Shown here piece after piece: positions 59,801 to 64,000 of a stretch of DNA of 64,000 nucleotides (positions are counted from its first letter, which is position 1; every line of letters begins with the position of its first letter). The notes under the pieces are model-generated. The model saw only the letters and a list, made by a program, of their open reading frames with translations, did no database searches and was not told where the DNA came from. The position numbers and the translations under genes are program-made. Origin of the DNA: Petunia secreta. Lineage: Eukaryota > Streptophyta > Magnoliopsida > Solanales > Solanaceae. Location of the stretch: assembly GCA_029990175.1 (NCBI GenBank), contig JARKIP010000006.1, positions 1,798,001-1,862,000 of the forward strand, in the 5' to 3' direction.

Positions 59801-60362
59801 GAGGGGAAGGGGCGGTGGGTGTTGTGGGAAATAAAGAGGTGTTAGGGTTTCGGGGGTCCAGTCATATAATTAAAAAAGGAAACATGTTCTATCACCATTG
59901 GATCAGATGCGTGGATGGTTGAGATGTTGTCACGTAGGCATGAGGTGGAGTGTATGTGCATGAAAGTTGAGGTGTATGCATATATGTATATCAAGTGTAT
60001 ATATTGCGTATAACTACTTATAAAATATGTAGAAAATTGTCTAAAATGCTCATAAATTATAGAAAAAAATCAGAAAATTAATTTTGTAAGATAAATGGCA
60101 AAGGAAGACTATTATTTTGAATTTTAAAACAGTTTGTGCAATTTTGCTAAAATAGGAGTAATTGCAAAAATTTGTAATTGAACGTGCGAATTTTGTAAAT
60201 AGCCGTAGCTTGTGCCAGTGTCTTTAAAAATAGCTTAATTGGCATGCTTGTGTGAAATAACGGTTTTGAATAGGGGCTAGAGTGAAGACAATTGTATGGT
60301 TATCGGTGCGATTTGTCTGAAAATGGCTATTGAAACAGGAGGGACAAAATTGGGTATCTACA
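56875..60362 (-). repeat. 5' LTR of element D
   Basis: 3488 bp, TGTCATAGCCAACC to GGGTATCTACA. It matches 8968-12512 end to end. Small deletions relative to the other LTR lie near 57865 and 59375. Confidence 0.88.
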
Positions 60363-60830
60363 GGCGGCCTCTCTTGATAATGAAAGACCTCACCCCTTGA
60401 TGAGGTACTAGAATGACCCTAAAAACACGGGGCCATTTGACCAACTTTATGCTGATGTCCAGGACAACCTTTCTTATGATGACCTGGATCATAGAAGAAA
60501 TAACATCCTAAATTATTCCGGTGATGAATTAATTGCACCTTGTCACGGGAACGATATCTCTAGCGTGGCTGGATAGCTTGAGGCAAAACTCATACTAATA
60601 CCACCTCTGACTGGTCCCCATTCACGAAATTACTATCGTGATTCACATATTTTGGTATCTGAACACATCCAGCCCTAACCAGGGCCACGACATGAAGTTG
60701 AGCTTCATAAACACCTCGGCCAATAGCCCTATCTTCACCCCACGGAGTAGCAAACATCTCGCTTGTTTCCTCCGAGACTTGCGCTCCTCGTTAAGATTGT
60801 TTATGCCTAAATTAGTACGTCTAGGTTAAA
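60363..60830 (-). pseudogene. Gag remnant right of element D
   Basis: The minus strand encodes a knuckle-like CYFFYDPGHHKKGCPGHQHK (second cysteine lost) preceded by VGRGVYEAQLHVVALVRAGC-like text and SEETSEMFATPWGED. This is gag of a gypsy element related to A/B. It may be the other half of the element into which D inserted, but the knuckle duplicates the one at 8797, so a simple split is doubtful. Confidence 0.5.
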
Positions 60831-61607
60831 TAATTAAATATGAATGAGGTCACAAACAATACAGTAAATTACGATGGAAGAGTAAGTAACATACGATAAA
60901 AAAATACAAGTAAATAAACAAGAAATAATGGAGAAAAGCAATGTAAATCTTTTTCCTCTAGTGTAGCCGAAGTTTTTGGCATCTCCAACCATGGTACAAT
61001 GCAATATAAGGAGGGGTATTTATAGTAGTGATACCCAGTCCTAAATAAGGTAAAATTCAAGTACTAATAGCGTCGTGGGCCTAAAACTCAAGGAGGTGGT
61101 ATATAAAACCCTAACTAAAGAGACTGTAAACCCTAGGCGGTGGGATGTGTGCCCTGTGCTCTATGGTGAAACCGCCTAAACGGTTGTTGGCTCTAGGAGC
61201 AGTCTTATATCCTTAGTGCTCGGTGACTTGTAGGATAAGTCTACTCTCGCCAGTTGGACTCATATCCGCGTAACAATAGGTGGAATATTTTTGCCCACAC
61301 AGTCAGTTCCCCCACTTACTAAGTACTGACGCAAGTAGTCAGGAAGTAAAAGAAGCGTGATAGCAAACATCAAGGCATGATGGTACTGATGCTCGCCTCC
61401 TTGAGTCTTTGTGTGAGTCGTATTATTCCTTAGTACGACGTGTCTCCTGATGATTGGAGGGGTTTTTCCACGTATCTTCTCAATGCTGCTGTTCTGTTCA
61501 CATCCCATAATTATGGGTATCCATATCACTTAACTGCTGTAATCATAATTATGATCCCACGTGATTGAGATCATTCCACTTCCCTATATGTTTCCAACCC
61601 AGACGTG
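60831..61607 (+). other. Upstream region of the Transposase_28-like gene
   Basis: No coding domain on either strand. AT-rich at 60830-60960, then a mixed region with TATTTATAGTAGTG (61017) and GGCGGTGGGATGTGTG (61136). It could be the LTR of the element that owns the following gene, but no second copy is present to test this. Confidence 0.35.
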
Positions 61608-61616
61608 TATATATAT
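61608..61616 (+). promoter_or_regulatory. Possible TATA box
   Basis: TATATATAT about 98 bases before the ATG at 61714, in a plausible spacing for a plant or LTR promoter with a short leader. Motif alone, so weak. Confidence 0.35.
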
Positions 61617-61713
61617 GTCGTAAGTGAGAACGTTCATTCACAACATTTTCAAGATCTTCAAGAATCTTTCTTCAAAAGATAATTTCTTTTCCAATGTCAC
61701 TAGAAATATCATC

Positions 61714-62205
61714 ATGGCACAAGGTCCAAGCTTTCTCCCAGAAAATTTCAGAGCACAAGATTACCTCACAAATACCTTCAACTTTGAAAATGAAGGCTGC
61801 ATGCCAGTCCAAACTCTCAAGCAAGAGGGTGAAAACAACAATCTCTCCATCGAATCTTACCCTTCTGTAGTCATGGAGAGGGACATAATGCACATCAAGC
61901 ACGAATGCAAATGGCCTGATTTTACTGTCATTCTTACTCCTTGTGCTGAAGAAACGATTTATTCCCATCAGGCTGGCTATTCAATGGTTCATACATACCC
62001 TTTCACTCTTCATCTCAACAGACACTTCCACTCAATCATAGAGGACATATGCCATCGATATACTGTTTGCTTAGGCAAAATCGGCCCTTCTATGTGGCGA
62101 TTAGTGGCCGTACTTGACCACTTGGCTAACCACGCCCTAGTCGCATTTGCTTTTGATAATCTTTCGGCCTTTGACTCCCCTCGTCTTTTAAAGTGGGGAT
62201 GCTGA
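61714..62205 (+). pseudogene. First exon of a putative gypsy-type transposon gene (Transposase_28-like)
   Basis: The ATG at 61714 has a good context (ATCATGG). Residues 110-163 (MVHTYPFTLHLNRHFHSIIE, DICHRYTVCLGKIGPSMWRL and VAVLDHLANH) match the conserved core I know from the Pfam family of putative gypsy-type transposon proteins (PF04195). The frame stops at 62205 after RLLKWGC, but the next frame continues the family pattern with SFKVGMLMFMKQGEKVIAHN and FNDCGWLY, so a frameshift near 62180 is likely, followed by TAG near 62248. The protein's role is unknown. These genes occur in many plant mobile elements. Confidence 0.65.
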
Positions 62206-62868
62206 TGTTCATGAAACAGGGGGAGAAAGTTATTGCCCATAATTATAGTTAGGATTTCAATGACTGTGGTTGGCTATACAGTACCTGGTTGTGCGGATGA
62301 CCGATTTGGTATCCTCTCTTCCCTTTCCAGAGATCTTAAATAGAAAGTATAAGCCCGTAGAAACTTCTCCCTGCTTTTTCAATTATGGTTGCTTGAAACT
62401 GATTTTCTTTTTTCATGTGTAGTGAACGTAGTATCCACCATTTCTTTGAGCCATAATGCTGATGATTTGGGTCACAAACATCATTTCAAGGAACCATCCC
62501 GATTCCCTGACCTTCTTGTCCTTGTCGAACGCGAATGGCTGGCAGGCGAAAGATCACGATAAGTAATCATTTAGCCGTTCATTCTACCTAAAATTTCTCT
62601 TACATCTTGACTAACTGCTGTGTTGGCATCCAGTGGGAGAATTTTTGAGCAGGCGAGCAGATCCTGTTCCTAGAAGAGGAAAAGGTCTTCTAGGCCAGCC
62701 AGCGTGCCCATTGCTAGTGAAACCCTTGTAATTTCTGATTGTGAGGGGGAAGTCCCCCGAGTGTCTGCGTCTTGGGCCATTGAGGCAACCCCGTCTGCCG
62801 CCGTTGAAGCTGGTCCTTCATCATAAAAGCATAGATGTCTGATTGAAGAGACTCCCATAGCCGAGGAA
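62206..62868 (+). pseudogene. Downstream exons of the Transposase_28-like gene, part 1
   Basis: After a likely acceptor CATGTGTAG (62422) the frame reads NVVSTISLSHNADDLGHKHH and PSRFPDLLVLVEREWLAGER. A second likely intron ends TTGGCATCCAG at 62633. The next exon reads KRKRSSRPASVPIASETLVI and VSASWAIEATPSAAVEAGPS with two in-frame stops (TAG before KRKRS, TAA after AGPSS), both one C-to-T step from CAG or CAA. It runs into the MITE at 62869. Confidence 0.5.
62861..62868. repeat. 8-bp target duplication of the hAT-type MITE, left (CCGAGGAA)
   Basis: CCGAGGAA directly precedes TAGGGGTGGGC and recurs at 63564-63571. Confidence 0.92.
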
Positions 62869-63563
62869 TAGGGGTGGGCACTAAACCGAAAAAAACCGAA
62901 ATACCGAACCGAACCAAACTAATTCGGTATTTCGGGTTTTGTATTTCGGTATTTTGGTTCGGTTCGGTCCAAGAAATTTAGAAATTTCGGTTTTTCGGTT
63001 CGGTTTTCGGTTTCGGGCAATCCGAAATTTCGGGCCCCGAAAACCGAAAAAACTGAAGTTTTTTTTTCTTTTAAACACACATATGCCATATATTTCCTAA
63101 ATCTCTAAGTTACTCATTGTCAGTAAGTAACATGATTCTACATATTGACTGATTTAACTAAAGGTTCTGCTATTTTTTATTTTGCAGAATAGAGAAAGTA
63201 TCTAAATATTCGTTACTTTTTGTATTATAGTAAACCATAGCTAGGTTAGTATTATAGTAAATCATAGCTAGTTAGTCATAGGCTATAAACTTTTTGTATT
63301 ATAGGTGAGTATTATAGTAAACCATAGCTAGTTAGTCATAGGCTATAAATTTTCTTGTTCGGGATTTTTTTCCTTTTTTTGGGCCATAAACTTTGGTTTA
63401 AACCGAAATACCGATATACCGAACCGAAGTACCGAACTAAAAAACTGAACCGAACGAAATTATAAAAATTACGGGTTTTTTTACACTTTAAACCGAACCG
63501 AAAATCGAAATACCGAACCGAAATTTCAAAAAACCGAACCGAAGTACCGAACGCCCACCCCTA
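62869..63563. mobile_element. hAT-type MITE
   Basis: 695 bp. Ends TAGGGGTGGGCACTAAACCG and (inverted) TAGGGGTGGGCGTTCGGTAC. Inside each end are 100-200 bases rich in CCGAACCGAA / TTCGGTTCGG that can pair with each other. A perfect 8-bp target duplication fits hAT elements. No transposase. A central direct repeat (GTATTATAGTAAACCATAGC and variants, 63220-63350) occurs about three times. Confidence 0.88.
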
Positions 63564-63632
63564 CCGAGGAAGAGGCTAGTGCGGAGGACGATGTTTTGCT
63601 TCTTGCCATGTCTTTTGATCTACAACCTCCAG
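63564..63632 (+). pseudogene. Transposase_28-like gene, exon remainder after the MITE
   Basis: Counting one target duplication only, the reading frame of the previous exon continues as EEASAEDDVLLLAMSFDLQP up to CCAG|GTCTGT, a plausible donor. This shows that the exon was intact in frame at the site when the MITE entered. Confidence 0.55.
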
Positions 63633-63722
63633 GTCTGTTATTTCTTGGACTTCAACTTTTTTTTTGAATTAGTATTCTTTCCTTGTTACCTCTGGAAGTT
63701 GATTTAATCTGTTCATGCTTAG

Positions 63723-63988
63723 AACCTGTTGCTATTGCTCCAGCTCCTGAAGGCTCTGAATTTTTTCAGCAGCGTTCTGGCAAGGAATTTGTCGTAGATG
63801 TCGTGCATGAACCCATAGGTGGAGCTCGGAAGGTTATTATCCCTATTGATGTGGGAGTTAACCTGATGAAGGCTCCACAGGCTGTAACGGTCCATACTGA
63901 TGAATTGGTTGGCCGCGCAGAACATGAACACCTCTCCGGCTACAACAATCATGAGCTGCTTGAGGTTGCCACCAGCTGCTCCCTCCGG
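63723..63988 (+). pseudogene. Transposase_28-like gene, next exon
   Basis: Preceded by GTTCATGCTTAG and followed by GG|GTAAGT, a consensus donor at 63989. The 88-codon frame is fully open: PVAIAPAPEGSEFFQQRSGK, DVVHEPIGGARKVIIPIDVG, GRAEHEHLSGYNNHELLEVA. No domain recognised. The gene continues beyond the window. Confidence 0.55.
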
Positions 63989-64000
63989 GTAAGTTTCCTG

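Larger units (their letters stand above)
8968..60362 (-). mobile_element. Element D: giant Tat/Ogre-type Ty3/gypsy retrotransposon with nested guests
   Basis: Direct repeats of about 3.5 kb at 8968-12512 and 56875-60362, with TG...CA ends, bound an internal region. On the minus strand that region reads PBS, ORF1 genes, gag, protease, RT, RNase H, extra RNase H, integrase, 3' UTR array and polypurine tract. ORF1 upstream of gag, the very long LTRs, the PBS type and the probable intron before RT fit the Tat/Ogre lineage. The span is 51.4 kb. Subtracting element C and the CACTA element leaves about 20 kb, within the usual Ogre size. The flanking 5-mers (TGTTG left, GGCGG right) do not match, so no target duplication is visible. 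Confidence 0.8.

Overview
This window is repeat-dense intergenic DNA from a plant nuclear genome, and I see no ordinary host gene in it. The coding traces belong to plant LTR retrotransposon lineages (Athila, Tat/Ogre, a gypsy with an initiator-Met primer site, and Copia) and to CACTA and hAT-type DNA elements. LTR ends of the type TGACACGACCC...GGTCGT, together with Ogre-type elements, suggest an asterid, most likely Solanaceae. That taxonomic guess is inference. Almost all element coding sequence reads on the minus strand and carries stops and frameshifts.

Layout, left to right. 1-3877: an Athila-like element (minus) with gag, protease, primer binding site (PBS) and 5' LTR, apparently lacking reverse transcriptase and integrase. 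It abuts, and probably interrupts, the LTR of element A (3878-8967), a degenerate gypsy element with a gag zinc-knuckle remnant. 8968-60362: element D, a giant Tat/Ogre-type element (minus) with LTRs of about 3.5 kb. Without its guests it is about 20 kb: 3' LTR, tandem array in the 3' UTR, integrase, a second RNase H, RT, a probable intron, protease, gag, two ORF1-type genes, PBS and 5' LTR.

D is interrupted twice. Element C (17946-40243) splits its pol between protease and RT. C is a Tat/Ogre relative with 4.1 kb LTRs and a 2 kb two-part tandem array, but no recognisable gag or pol. Element B (18042-26714) sits inside C's left LTR with a perfect 5-bp target duplication (ATTTG), and C's right LTR preserves the empty site. 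A CACTA transposon (44672-53634, target duplication TTG) lies in D's ORF1, and a Copia element with 150-bp LTRs (45976-50499, target duplication TGGAA) lies inside the CACTA element. The deepest chains are A?-D-C-B and D-CACTA-Copia.

60363-64000: a gag remnant, then a plus-strand broken multi-exon gene of the putative gypsy-type transposon family (Transposase_28-like). One exon is interrupted by a 695-bp hAT-type MITE flanked by a perfect 8-bp duplication (CCGAGGAA).

The genes do not form a working pathway. They are fossils of element life cycles, and most of the value lies in the insertion order, the unusual duplications (ORF1 twice, protease core twice) and the tandem arrays. Boundaries with terminal motifs and target duplications are firm. 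Boundaries of A, of the left end of C, and of introns are estimates.
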